Below, one piece after another: positions 55,883 through 64,000 of a stretch of 64,000 nucleotides of DNA. Made by a program: the position numbers and the translations under genes. This stretch comes from Paracidovorax wautersii (lineage in GTDB: Bacteria; Pseudomonadota; Gammaproteobacteria; Burkholderiales; Burkholderiaceae_C). The DNA lies in contig WNDQ01000004.1 of NCBI GenBank assembly GCA_009912175.1, forward strand, positions 1 through 64,000. The letters are read 5' to 3'. Numbering within the stretch: position 1 is the stretch's first letter; every line of letters starts with the position of its first letter. The notes under the pieces were generated by a model, which saw nothing but the letters and a program-made list of their open reading frames with translations, did no database searches and was not told where the DNA came from.

Positions 55883-56998
55883 TCAGGCGTAGATGCGCAG
55901 GTGCTGCGGATCGAATTCAAGCGCGATCGCGTCGCCCGCGGCAATGCGGTCCAGCGCGGGCGTGCCCAGTGGCACTTTCACGAAGCACTGCGGCTGCTGC
56001 TCGAACGCGCATTGCAGGCGTACGTGGTCGCCGAAATAGATCAGCCCGGCGGCGCGGCCCGTCAGGCGGTTGTTGCCGGCTGCGGCCTGGCTGGCCTCGA
56101 CCAGGCGCATGCGCTCGGGCCGGATGCTGGCGGTGGCCGCCTGGCCGGCCAGCGGCTGGCCGATGGCGCGGCCGGTCACAGCCTGCCCGCCCGGCAGGTC
56201 CAGCGTGCACAGGCCGTCACCCGCGTCGCTCACCTGCCCGCTGATGCGGTTGCTGTCGCCGATGAAGCCGGCCACGAACAGGTTGTCGGGCGTTTCATAG
56301 AGCGCATCGACCGGCGCGATCTGCTGGATCACACCCTGGTCGAACACGGCCACGCGGTCACTCATGGTCAGCGCCTCGTTCTGGTCGTGCGTGACGTAGA
56401 CAAAGGTCATGCCGAGCTGGCGGTGCAGCTCTTTCAGCTCGATCTGCATGTGCTCGCGCAGCTGCTTGTCGAGCGCGCCCAGCGGCTCGTCCATGAGCAC
56501 CAGCTGCGGCTTGAAGACCAGCGCACGCGCCAGCGCAATACGCTGCTGCTGGCCGCCCGAGAGCTGCGCCGGGTAGCGGTCGCCGAACTCTTCCATGTGA
56601 ACCATGGCCAGCGCCTCGCGTACCTGGCGGGTGCGCGCTTCGCCCTTGATGCCGCGCACCTGCAGCGGGTAGCCCACGTTCTGCGCCACCGTCAGGTGCG
56701 GAAACAGCGCGTAGTTCTGGAACACCATGCCGATGTTGCGCTGGTGCGGCGGCACGCGGTTGAGCAGCCGCCCGTCCAGCCGGATCTCGCCGCCCGTGGG
56801 GAACTCAAAACCGGCCAGCATCATCAGGCAGGTCGTCTTGCCCGAGCCCGAGGGCCCGAGCAGCGTGAGGAATTCGCCCCGGCGGATGTCGAGGTCGAGC
56901 TGCTTGACGACCAGGTTCTCGCCGTCATAGGTCTTCTTCACGCCGCGAAAACTGACCAGCACGTCGGCGTCGGGGCGGGGGGTGGAGGCGGAGGTCAT
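55883..56998 (-). CDS. Polyamine-type ABC transporter ATPase (PotA-like)
   Basis: A 371-residue ATPase: Walker A GPSGSGKTT, signature [15 protein letters not shown], Walker B LVLMDEPLGALD, H-loop VYVTHDQNEA, and a C-terminal TOBE domain (about 290-371, RPERMRLVEASQAAAGNNRLTGRAAGLIYFGDHVRLQC) typical of polyamine importers. First of four transporter genes on the minus strand, 47 bases downstream of gabT. Confidence 0.9.
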   Translation of the reverse strand: MTSASTPRPDADVLVSFRGVKKTYDGENLVVKQLDLDIRRGEFLTLLGPSGSGKTTCLMMLAGFEFPTGGEIRLDGRLLNRVPPHQRNIGMVFQNYALFPHLTVAQNVGYPLQVRGIKGEARTRQVREALAMVHMEEFGDRYPAQLSGGQQQRIALARALVFKPQLVLMDEPLGALDKQLREHMQIELKELHRQLGMTFVYVTHDQNEALTMSDRVAVFDQGVIQQIAPVDALYETPDNLFVAGFIGDSNRISGQVSDAGDGLCTLDLPGGQAVTGRAIGQPLAGQAATASIRPERMRLVEASQAAAGNNRLTGRAAGLIYFGDHVRLQCAFEQQPQCFVKVPLGTPALDRIAAGDAIALEFDPQHLRIYA

Positions 56999-57045
56999 GT
57001 CAGGGTCCCAGGTGGATGCGGGGGCGTGCCAGGATACGGCAGGGA

Positions 57046-58311
57046 TCAGCCGCGCAGCGCGGCGTCCAGAATGCCCAGCGCTTCGTCGAACAGCGTGTCT
57101 TCGATGGTCAGCGGGAACAGGAAACGGATCACGTTGCCGTAGGTACCGCAGGTCAGCAAAAGCAAGCCTTGTTCCAGTGCGCGGTCCTGCACGGCCTTGG
57201 CAAAACCCGCGTCGGGATGGCCGCTGGCGTCGTTGAACTCGACCGCGACCATGGCGCCCAGGCCGCGCACGTCGGCAATCTGCGGCACGTCGCGGCGCAG
57301 GCCCTGCAGGCGGGCCTGGATGCGCTCGCCCAGCGCCTGGCCGCGCTCGGCCAGTTTTTCTTCGGCGATCACGTCCAGCACGGCGTGCGCAGCGGCCACG
57401 GCCAGCGGGTTGCCGGCGTAGGTGCCGCCCAGGCCGCCGGGCGCGGGCGCGTCCATGATCTCGGCGCGGCCGCACACGCCCGACAGCGGCATGCCGCCGG
57501 CCAGGCTCTTGGCGAAGGTGATCAGATCAGGCTGCGCGTCGAAGTGTTCGCTGGCAAACAGCTTGCCGGTGCGTGCAAAACCGGTCTGCACCTCGTCGGC
57601 GATCAGCACGATGCCGTGCTGGTCGGCCACCGCGCGCAGGGCCTGGAAGAAGGTCGGCGGCACCGGGTTGAAACCGCCTTCGCCCTGCACCGGCTCGATG
57701 ATGATGGCGGCCACGCGCGTGGGCTCGACGTCGGTCTTGAACAGGTGCTGCAGCGCCTGGAGCGATTGCGCCTGCGTGACGCCGTGCAGTTCGTTGGGGA
57801 AGGGCAGGTGGTAGATGTCGCTGGGGAAGGGACCGAAGCCGATCTTGTAGGGCGCGACCTTGCCGGTCAGCGCCATGGTCAGCAACGTGCGGCCATGGAA
57901 ACCACCGCCAAAGGCGATCACGCCGGGGCGGCCGGTGTGGGCACGGGCAATCTTGACGGCGTTTTCCACGGCCTCGGCGCCGGTGGTGAAGAACGCGGTC
58001 TTCTTGGCGTGCGTGCCGGGCGTGGCGGCGTTGATGCGCTCGGCCAGCGCCACGTAGGACTCGTAGGGCACGACCTGGTAGGCGGTGTGCGTGAAACGTT
58101 CGAGCTGGGCCGAGATTGCGGCGGCCACCTTGGGGTGGCGATGGCCGGTGTTGAGCACGGCGATGCCGGCGGCGAAGTCGATGTAGCGGCGGCCCTCGAC
58201 GTCCCACAGCTCGGCGTTGCGGGCGCGGTCGGCGTAGAAGGAACACATCACGCCCACACCGCGCGGCGTGGCGGCCAGACGGCGCTGTTGCAGGGATTCG
58301 TTGTGGCTCAT
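57046..58311 (-). CDS. gabT: 4-aminobutyrate aminotransferase
   Basis: A 421-residue class III aminotransferase: RYIDFAAGIAVLNTGHRHPKVAAAI, FFTTGAEAVENAVKIARAHTGR, IIEPVQGEGGFNPVP, IADEVQTGFARTGK and the PLP lysine in LITFAKSLAGGMPLSGV. The profile fits GabT, which converts GABA and 2-oxoglutarate to succinate semialdehyde and glutamate. It is divergent from a MocR-type regulator and leads the polyamine transporter genes; gabD lies at the end of this set. Confidence 0.9.
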   Translation of the reverse strand: MSHNESLQQRRLAATPRGVGVMCSFYADRARNAELWDVEGRRYIDFAAGIAVLNTGHRHPKVAAAISAQLERFTHTAYQVVPYESYVALAERINAATPGTHAKKTAFFTTGAEAVENAVKIARAHTGRPGVIAFGGGFHGRTLLTMALTGKVAPYKIGFGPFPSDIYHLPFPNELHGVTQAQSLQALQHLFKTDVEPTRVAAIIIEPVQGEGGFNPVPPTFFQALRAVADQHGIVLIADEVQTGFARTGKLFASEHFDAQPDLITFAKSLAGGMPLSGVCGRAEIMDAPAPGGLGGTYAGNPLAVAAAHAVLDVIAEEKLAERGQALGERIQARLQGLRRDVPQIADVRGLGAMVAVEFNDASGHPDAGFAKAVQDRALEQGLLLLTCGTYGNVIRFLFPLTIEDTLFDEALGILDAALRG

Positions 58312-58475
58312 GGTGGCTCCAGCAAAAAGAGGGCACGGGCCTGGCCGCGACGTCCGCCCGGACGTCCTGGATTCACATGCCAAGCGTGTGCATGCTGCGC
58401 AGTATCATCACGGTTGGTCCTTCTGTTGAGAGCCATTTGCGCGCAATCAATGGAGCCACTTTTTACGAGTTAACC

Positions 58476-59966
58476 ATGGATTCCACCCTGTCCGAATGGC
58501 TCAAGGCCCGCCTGGACGAGCCGTCGGCCGAGCCCAGCTACCGGCGCCTGGCGCAGCTGCTGCAGCAGGCCATCCTCTCGGGCCAGCTCGCCAGCGGCAC
58601 CAAGCTGCCGTCCTCGCGCGCGCTGGGCGCCGATCTGGGCGTGGCGCGCAACACCGTCACGCATGTCTACGAGCAGCTGCTGGCCGAGGGCTACGTGGTC
58701 GCGCAAAGCGGCAGCGGCACCTACGTGGCCGACACCGCGCCCGAGCGTGTGCTGGCCATCGACCTGCGTGCCGGCCGCCGCCCGCTGCGCGACCACCAGC
58801 GCCTGTCCAAACGCGGCCGCCGCACCATCGAGATGGCCGGCGTGGGCAAGCAGCAGTGGGGCGCCTTCATGCCCGGCGTGCCCGATACGACCGAGTTCCC
58901 GCTCAAGGTCTGGAACCGGCTGCAGAACCGCGTCTGGCGCCAGGCGCGGCCCGAGCTGATGACCTACGCCCAGGGCGGCGGCTACCGCCCGCTGCGCCGC
59001 GCGCTGGCCGACTACCTGCGCGTGGCACGTGCGGCCGACTGCCAGCCCGAGCATGTGATCGTGACCACCGGCATCCACCAGTCGGTCGACCTGGCCATCC
59101 GCCTGCTGTGCGACGTCGGCGACGAAGTCTGGGTCGAAGACCCGTGCTACTGGGGCGTGCGCAACCTGCTGCTGTCCTCGGGCCTCAAGCCGGTGCCCAT
59201 CCCGGTCGATGACGAGGGCATGAACCCCACGCCGCGCCACCTCGCGCGCCCGCCGCGCCTGATCATCTGCACGCCTTCGCACCAGTACCCGCTGGGCTGT
59301 GTGATGAGCCTGTCGCGCCGGCGCATGCTGCTCGAATACGCACGTCTGCACGACTGCTGGATCCTGGAGGACGACTACGACAGCGAATTCCGCTACGGCA
59401 TCAGCCCGCTGGCCTCGCTGCAGGGGCTGGACCCGCACGGGCAGGTGATCTACGTCAGCAGCTTCAGCAAGGTGCTGTTTCCCAGCATGCGTGTGGGCTA
59501 CATGGTGGTGCCCGGCCCCATGGCCGACTTCTTTGCGCAGGGCATTGCCGAGCTCTACCGCGAAGGCCAGTTGATGCTGCAGGCCATCCTGGCCGAGTTC
59601 ATCGACGAGGGCTACCTGGGCTCGCACATCCGCCGCATGCGCGGCCTCTACGCCGAGCGGCGCGAGCTGCTGATCGGCGCCGTGCGCGCACGCTACGGCG
59701 AGGCCCTGCCCGTGCTGGGCGGCGAGGCCGGGCTGCACCTGGTGCTGGGCCTGCCCCACCTCAAGGACGACCTGGCCGTCAGCCGCCGCGCGCAAGAGGC
59801 CGACATTCTCACGCGCGCGCTCAGCGGCTACTACGCCTCGGCCCGCACGGCGCGCACCGGCCTGATCCTGGGCTACGGCTGCGTGCCGCACGAGCGCATC
59901 GCGTCGGCGTTCGAGACGCTGGGCAGCGTGATCGACAGCTTCGGGACGGTGCGCCCGCCGGCCTGA
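58476..59966 (+). CDS. MocR/GabR-type PLP-dependent transcriptional regulator
   Basis: A 496-residue chimera: GntR-type winged helix (about 15-85, SYRRLAQLLQQAILSGQLASGTKLPSSRALGADLGVARNTVTHVYEQLLAEGYV) fused to an aminotransferase-fold domain with PLP lysine 332 in SSFSKVLFPSMRVGY. In Bacillus GabR senses GABA with PLP and activates gabTD. The divergent position to gabT (164-base gap) suggests the same role here. Start ATG 58476. Confidence 0.9.
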   Translation: MDSTLSEWLKARLDEPSAEPSYRRLAQLLQQAILSGQLASGTKLPSSRALGADLGVARNTVTHVYEQLLAEGYVVAQSGSGTYVADTAPERVLAIDLRAGRRPLRDHQRLSKRGRRTIEMAGVGKQQWGAFMPGVPDTTEFPLKVWNRLQNRVWRQARPELMTYAQGGGYRPLRRALADYLRVARAADCQPEHVIVTTGIHQSVDLAIRLLCDVGDEVWVEDPCYWGVRNLLLSSGLKPVPIPVDDEGMNPTPRHLARPPRLIICTPSHQYPLGCVMSLSRRRMLLEYARLHDCWILEDDYDSEFRYGISPLASLQGLDPHGQVIYVSSFSKVLFPSMRVGYMVVPGPMADFFAQGIAELYREGQLMLQAILAEFIDEGYLGSHIRRMRGLYAERRELLIGAVRARYGEALPVLGGEAGLHLVLGLPHLKDDLAVSRRAQEADILTRALSGYYASARTARTGLILGYGCVPHERIASAFETLGSVIDSFGTVRPPA

Positions 59967-59968
59967 GC

Positions 59969-60430
59969 TCAGCCGCGCAGGGGCAGGTAGGCGGTCGCCT
60001 CGATCTCGATCAGCACGTCGTCGCCTGGCAGGAAGCGCGAGACCTCGACCACGGTGCTGACGGGCGGCTCGTCCGGGTAGAACAGCCCGCGCACGCGGTT
60101 GTAGGGCGCGTAGTGCGGCAGCTCGCGGAAGTACTGGACGAGCTTGACCACATCCGCCATGGTGCCGCCGTGTTCGGCGGCGAGCTGGCGGATGCGCTCG
60201 AGCACGAACCAGCTTTGCGCGACGATGGCGGCTTCGAACACGTCCACGCTCATCTGGCCGGTGGCGTAGCCCAGCGCGCGCAGTGCCTGCTGCGCGGTGG
60301 GCGGGATGTCCTCGTAGCCGCGCACCACCTGGCGCCGCTCGGGGTCGACCGCCACCACGCCGCTCATGAAGACGAAGTCGCCCACGCGTTTGGAGGCCGC
60401 GTAGCGGGCCATGGGTTTGCCCATGCTCAT
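59969..60430 (-). CDS. RidA/YjgF-family enamine/imine deaminase-like protein
   Basis: A 153-residue member of the RidA family: RYAASKRVGDFVFMSGVVAVDPERRQVVRGYEDIPPTAQQALRALGY, VVKLVQYFRELPHYAPYNRVRGLFY and EPPVSTVVEVSRFLPGDDVLIEIEATAYLP. The arginine that stabilises the imine substrate in canonical RidA (about R105) is in the RV(R)GLFY position only loosely, so this may be one of the divergent subfamilies. ATG 60430 overlaps the end of the FAD-oxidase gene by 4 bases; it is last in the operon. Confidence 0.85.
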   Translation of the reverse strand: MSMGKPMARYAASKRVGDFVFMSGVVAVDPERRQVVRGYEDIPPTAQQALRALGYATGQMSVDVFEAAIVAQSWFVLERIRQLAAEHGGTMADVVKLVQYFRELPHYAPYNRVRGLFYPDEPPVSTVVEVSRFLPGDDVLIEIEATAYLPLRG

Positions 60431-61818
60431 GCGGGCTCCTTCTTCTCGCTGCCGGCGGCGGCCTGCGCGCCGCCTGCGGGCCAGGCGCGCATCTTGCCGG
60501 GGTTGAGCAGGCCGTGCGGGTCCAGCCGGCGTTTCATGGCCAGCTGCGCCGCGCTCAGCTCGCCACCCTGCTTGCCCTCCTCGATGATGAAGGTGTGCGG
60601 ATTGTTGACCCGTACGCCTTCGGCGCGGTGCAGCGCGATGATGTCGTCCAGCCGCGCCTCGGTCGAGAAACGCACCAGCGGCAGTGCGGTGCAGGTCGTC
60701 TGGCCGTCGGCCGTGCGGATGAACTCGGTGTGCATCAGCAACTCGTTGCCCAGCAGTTCCCGGATGCGCAGGACTTGCTCGAGGTGCTGCCCGGGCACGA
60801 ACGCGGTCTGCAGGTAGGTCAGGCTGCGGTCGGCCTTCAGGGCGTGCAGCGTGGTGTGGTTCCAGGCGTGCTCGATCAGGTTGTGGCCGTTGGCGGCGGC
60901 TTCGGCCGGGCTGGCGCGGTAGGTGACCTGGCCGCCGCGCTCGGCCGCCAGGGCCTCGACGATGGGCTGCGCGGGTGCCGCATAGACGAGCAGCACCGCG
61001 TGCTGGCCCTCGGGCAGGTGCGCCTTGAGCGCGGTCATGTAGCCCGGGATGGGGTCGGCCAGCACGGCGATTTCCTTCTTCACCAGGCCGGGGCTGCGGG
61101 CCAGGGCGTCGGCAAAGCGCAGCGCCGCTTCGAAGTCGCCGAAGGTCACCAGGCTCTCCAGCCATTCATGGGCCGGCGCCAGCGCGATCTCCAGTTCGAG
61201 CACGAGGCCATTGGCGCCCCACATGAGGTGCAGCAGCATGGCCTGCGGGCCGTCGAGTTCGAGGATCTGCGGCTCTGCCTCGAGCGTCATCACCTTGGCG
61301 CCGAGGATGTTGCCCGGCGCGGCCAGCGGCCCGTAGCCGATGGAGCCGGCACCGCCGAAGCCGCCCGCGAACAGCCCGCCCAGCGTGGCGCTGCGGTAGG
61401 TGGATGGCAGCCAGCGCAGCTCCTGGCCGCTGGTCTCGATCAGCTCGCGGTTGAGGTCGCCCAGGCGGATGCCCGCCTGCGCCCGGGCCACGCCGGGCCG
61501 CTGCCACAGGCAGCGGTTGTAGGCGCTCATGTCCATGATCACGCCGCCGTCCAGCGGCACGCTCTGGCCGTAGTTGCCGGTGCCCGCGCCGCGCAGGGTC
61601 AATGGAATGCGGGCCTGCGCGCAGGCGCTGGCGACCTGGCGGACCTCGTGGTCGTCGCGCGGGCGCACCACGGCGTCGGCGCGTTTGCCGGTCAGCTGGC
61701 GCTTGAGCACGGGGCTGAACCAGAAGAAGTCCTGCGACAGGCGGCCGATGCGGGGGGCGTCGGTGATCCAGTCGAGCCCGGGCAGTTGCTGGGGCAGGGA
61801 AGCGGCGGAGGAAGTCAT
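60427..61818 (-). CDS. FAD-linked oxidase (GlcD/vanillyl-alcohol-oxidase fold)
   Basis: A 463-residue flavoprotein with the PCMH-type FAD-binding domain (residues about 45-225; RGAGTGNYGQSVPLDGGVIMDMS, STYRSATLGGLFAGGFGGAGSIGYGPLAAPGNILGAKV) and a C-terminal cap ending in RLDPHGLLNPGKMRAW. Related enzymes oxidise alpha-hydroxyacids or D-lactate-like substrates. It shares an operon with RidA and an NMT1-type ABC importer, so the substrate is probably the imported compound; identity unknown. Confidence 0.82.
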   Translation of the reverse strand: MTSSAASLPQQLPGLDWITDAPRIGRLSQDFFWFSPVLKRQLTGKRADAVVRPRDDHEVRQVASACAQARIPLTLRGAGTGNYGQSVPLDGGVIMDMSAYNRCLWQRPGVARAQAGIRLGDLNRELIETSGQELRWLPSTYRSATLGGLFAGGFGGAGSIGYGPLAAPGNILGAKVMTLEAEPQILELDGPQAMLLHLMWGANGLVLELEIALAPAHEWLESLVTFGDFEAALRFADALARSPGLVKKEIAVLADPIPGYMTALKAHLPEGQHAVLLVYAAPAQPIVEALAAERGGQVTYRASPAEAAANGHNLIEHAWNHTTLHALKADRSLTYLQTAFVPGQHLEQVLRIRELLGNELLMHTEFIRTADGQTTCTALPLVRFSTEARLDDIIALHRAEGVRVNNPHTFIIEEGKQGGELSAAQLAMKRRLDPHGLLNPGKMRAWPAGGAQAAAGSEKKEPA

Positions 61819-61848
61819 GGGAATGAGGGCAGAAAAGAAGGGAGCGGA

Positions 61849-62685
61849 TCAGTCGTGCGAGGACTCGCTGGCGTGCCAGGAGCCCAGCGCCAGCCGGCTC
61901 AGCCATGCCATCAGCACGAACAGGCCGATGCCCGCCACCGAGATGAGCAGCAGGGCCGCGAACATGCGCGGGATGTTGAGCTGGTAGCCGGCCATCAGGA
62001 TCTGGTAGGCCAGGCCGGTGGCCGAGCCACCGGTGCCCGCCACGAACTCGGCCACGACTGCGCCGATCAGCGCCAGGCCGCTGGAGATGCGCAGGCCGCC
62101 GAAGAAGTAAGGCAGCGCGCTGGGAATGCGCAGCCGCCACAGCGTTTGCAGCCGGGTGGCGCGGTTGAGCCGGAAGTAGCTCTGCAGGTCGGCATCGACG
62201 CTGCGCAGCCCCAGCGTGGTGTTGGCGATGATGGGGAACAGGGCCACCAATGTGGCGCACAGCACCAGCGACAGCGTGGGTTCGCGCACCCAGATGATGA
62301 TGAGCGGCGCGATCGCCACCACGGGCGTGACCTGCAGCAGCACGGCGTAGGGAAACAGCGCGGTTTCGATCAGGCGGCTTTGCACGAACAGAAAGGAGGC
62401 CAGCACGCCGAGCACGATGGCCATCAGGAACGACAGCACCGTGATCTTGAGCGTGAACAGCAGCGCCGACAGCAGCATGCCGGCGTCGGCCCACAGCGTG
62501 GCCAGGATCTGCAGCGGCGTGGGCAGCACGTACGGCGGCAGCGCCAGCGCGGTCACGGTCCATTGCCAGGCCGACAGCAGCACCAGCGCCACCAGCAGCG
62601 GCAGCAGCACGCGCTGGAACCGGGGGTCGAGCAGCCAGGGGCGCCGCGGCGCGCGCGGGCGGCTGGAAGAAAGGGTCGAGTTCAT
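61849..62685 (-). CDS. ABC transporter permease (SsuC/TauC/ThiX type)
   Basis: A 278-residue inner-membrane permease: WQWTVTALALPPYVLPTPLQIL, the coupling-loop region SVDADLQSYFRLNRATRLQTLWRLRIPSALPYFFGGLRISSGLALIGAVVAEF and GSATGLAYQILMAGYQLNIPRMFAALLLI, typical of aliphatic sulfonate/pyrimidine-type importers. ATG 62685 overlaps the preceding gene's stop (ATGA). Confidence 0.88.
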   Translation of the reverse strand: MNSTLSSSRPRAPRRPWLLDPRFQRVLLPLLVALVLLSAWQWTVTALALPPYVLPTPLQILATLWADAGMLLSALLFTLKITVLSFLMAIVLGVLASFLFVQSRLIETALFPYAVLLQVTPVVAIAPLIIIWVREPTLSLVLCATLVALFPIIANTTLGLRSVDADLQSYFRLNRATRLQTLWRLRIPSALPYFFGGLRISSGLALIGAVVAEFVAGTGGSATGLAYQILMAGYQLNIPRMFAALLLISVAGIGLFVLMAWLSRLALGSWHASESSHD

Positions 62686-63485
62686 GCCAGGGCCTCCTGC
62701 TTGCTGGCGCGCTGCAGGGCGTCCTGCAGGCGTTTGGCGTGCTGCGAGAACGCGGGCGAGACCATGAAGTCCGCGTCGCGCGGGTAGGGTGCGTCGATGG
62801 CGATGTCCTCGACCACGCGGCCGGGGCGCGGTGCCATGACGATCACGCGCGAGGACAGGAACACCGCTTCGTGGATCGAGTGCGTCACGAAGATCACGGT
62901 GAGCTTCTTGTCGCGCCACAGCGCCAGCAGGTCGGCGTCGAGCTTGTGGCGCGTGATCTCGTCGAGCGCACCGAAGGGTTCGTCCATCAACAGCAGCTGG
63001 GGCTGGATGACCAGCCCGCGCGCGATCGACACGCGCATCTGCATGCCGCCCGACAGCGCGCGCGGCAGCGCCCGGGCGAACGCGTCGAGCCCCACCAGCT
63101 GCAGCGCCTCGGCCACGCGGCGGTTGGCCTCGGCGCGCGGCACGCCGGCCAGGTCCAGCGGCAGGCGGACATTGGCCTGCACGCTGGCCCAAGGCATGAG
63201 CGTGGGCGCCTGGAACACGAAGGTGAAACGTTTGTCGGTGAGCTGTCCGATGGGCTTGCGCCAGACGTGGATGCGGCCGTCGGTGGTTTCGAGCAGTCCG
63301 GCCACCATCTTGAGCAGCGTGCTCTTGCCTCAGCCCGAGGGGCCCAGCAGGGTGACGAACTCGCCCTCGTGGATCTTCAGGTCGACGGGCTGCAGGGCGA
63401 CGGTGCCGTTCGGGTAGGTTTTTTCGGCGGACAGAATGTCGACGGCGACGGGTGCCGCCTCGGGGACTGCGGAGGGAGTGTTCAT
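62682..63485 (-). pseudogene. ABC transporter ATPase with TGA in Walker A
   Basis: From ATG 63485 (MNTPSAVPEAAPVAVDILSA...) the frame runs to FVTLLGPSG, then TGA at 63332-63330, then GKSTLLKMVAGLLE and the rest of an SsuB/TauB-like ATPase: [28 protein letters not shown] and FVTHSIHEAVFL. The stop replaces the cysteine of the GPSGCGKST P-loop (TGC to TGA, one base). All other parts, including the overlap with the permease gene, are intact. Either the gene is recently inactivated, the base is a sequencing error, or there is readthrough. Without it the ABC importer would have no motor of its own. Confidence 0.8.
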
Positions 63486-63537
63486 GGCCAGGGCGCTCGA
63501 TGGAAGAGGCGAAGAGGCGGTCGGTCCGCGGGGTGGA

Positions 63538-64000
63538 TCAGGGCAGGACCTTGAGGTCCTGGATGAAGTCGAGTTTGTAGGCGTCCGCGGCCTTGAGCTG
63601 GCTGGCCTCGATCATCTTGTTGCGCACCAGGAAGTCGTAGCTGGTCTGGATGCGCGCCGGATCGATGGCGCCGATGCCGTGGGTGGCGGCGTAGCCGCTG
63701 GTGACCATGCCCATTTCCTTGATCCGCGCCAGGCTGTAGGCCAGCTGTTCGTCGGTCATGTTGGGGTTGTCCTTCTTGATCAGCGCGTTGCCCGGGGCGG
63801 GATCGGCCAGGTAGCTCTTCCAGCCTTCCATGGTGCCGCGCACGAAGGCGGCCACGGCCTTGCCGCGCTTGGCCACGGTCTGGTCCATGCACGAGATCGT
63901 GACCGCGTACGAGGGGTAGCCGTGGTCGGCGAAGAGGAAGGTGTTGGCCTGGATGCCGGCCTTCTGGATGGCGAAGGGCTCGGAGGTCAGGTAGCCCTGC
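63538..64000 (-). CDS. ABC transporter substrate-binding protein, NMT1/SsuA-like (partial)
   Basis: C-terminal 153 residues of a periplasmic binding protein; the start lies beyond the window. Seen: GYLTSEPFAIQKAGIQANTF, FADHGYPSYAVTISCMDQTVAKRGKAVAAFVRGTMEGWKSYLADPAPGNALIKKDNPNMTDEQLAYSLARIKEMGMV. The pattern is of the NMT1/SsuA/THI5-like group that feeds sulfonates, thiamine precursors or other small organic anions to SsuC-type permeases. It begins the transporter-oxidase-RidA operon. Confidence 0.82.
   Translation of the reverse strand, partial: QGYLTSEPFAIQKAGIQANTFLFADHGYPSYAVTISCMDQTVAKRGKAVAAFVRGTMEGWKSYLADPAPGNALIKKDNPNMTDEQLAYSLARIKEMGMVTSGYAATHGIGAIDPARIQTSYDFLVRNKMIEASQLKAADAYKLDFIQDLKVLP

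Noticed and set aside
63320-63345. The TGA in the ABC ATPase P-loop as a selenocysteine codon
   Set aside because: TGA stands at a Cys position and a short GAGC/GCTC pairing follows, but that is ordinary codon content, ABC ATPases are not known selenoproteins, and no bacterial SECIS-like loop is evident. Nonsense mutation or base error is simpler.

Overview
The window is high-GC DNA from a member of the Burkholderiales, most likely Comamonadaceae or a close relative. Reasons: lptD-surA-rsmA order with a divergent amgK, a long class II leuA, strong GC bias at third codon positions, and a GC-rich hairpin repeat that sits at the 3' ends of genes. No tRNA, rRNA or CRISPR array was seen. The family-level assignment is inference.

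Layout. 1-315: the end of an IS3-family element abutting the C-terminal third of a fimbrial usher, followed by a fimbrial adhesin-like subunit. 2.1-6.7 kb: an unknown small protein, a transglutaminase-like protein, a dicarboxylate/amino-acid symporter and a ClC chloride channel. 6.7-14 kb: ssb with a LexA-like box, then envelope biogenesis genes (amgK, lptD, surA, rsmA). 14-15.1 kb: a secreted barnase/RNase Sa-like ribonuclease overlapping its barstar inhibitor. 15.3-21.5 kb: maeB, a two-component system and an AmpG-like permease. 21.7-25.7 kb: sulfate importer (sbp-cysT-cysW-cysA). 25.7-28 kb: leuA behind a probable leader-peptide attenuator. 28-32.4 kb: an NlpC/P60 lipoprotein, then a LacI-regulated sugar-acid-type locus (MFS transporter plus a frameshifted DapA-family gene). 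32.4-36 kb: a PrlF-YhaV toxin-antitoxin pair, argE and an MFS transporter.

36-48.3 kb is the most interesting part. A SorC-type regulator, a DRL-like (DXR-like) SAF-domain oxidoreductase, an acetoin-dehydrogenase-type E1alpha/E1beta/E2 and a glucitol-type PTS (gutM, IIC, IIBC, IIA) with its own fused HPr-Enzyme I lie together. No sorbitol-6-phosphate dehydrogenase is present. The parts fit a catabolic route: 2-C-methyl-D-erythritol (or a similar branched polyol) is imported as MEP, oxidised to 1-deoxy-D-xylulose 5-phosphate, then cleaved like acetoin to acetyl-CoA and glyceraldehyde 3-phosphate. This is a hypothesis; I know of no description of such a pathway.

48.5-64 kb: a tannase-family lipoprotein, a PEBP protein, a polyamine/GABA catabolic cluster (gabD, PotABCD-like transporter, gabT, MocR regulator) and an operon of RidA, an FAD-linked oxidase and an NMT1-type ABC importer whose ATPase gene has a stop codon inside the Walker A motif. 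Several lesions (two probable one-base deletions in short G runs, a 12-G tract, one nonsense codon) could be biological or sequencing errors and should be read with that in mind.
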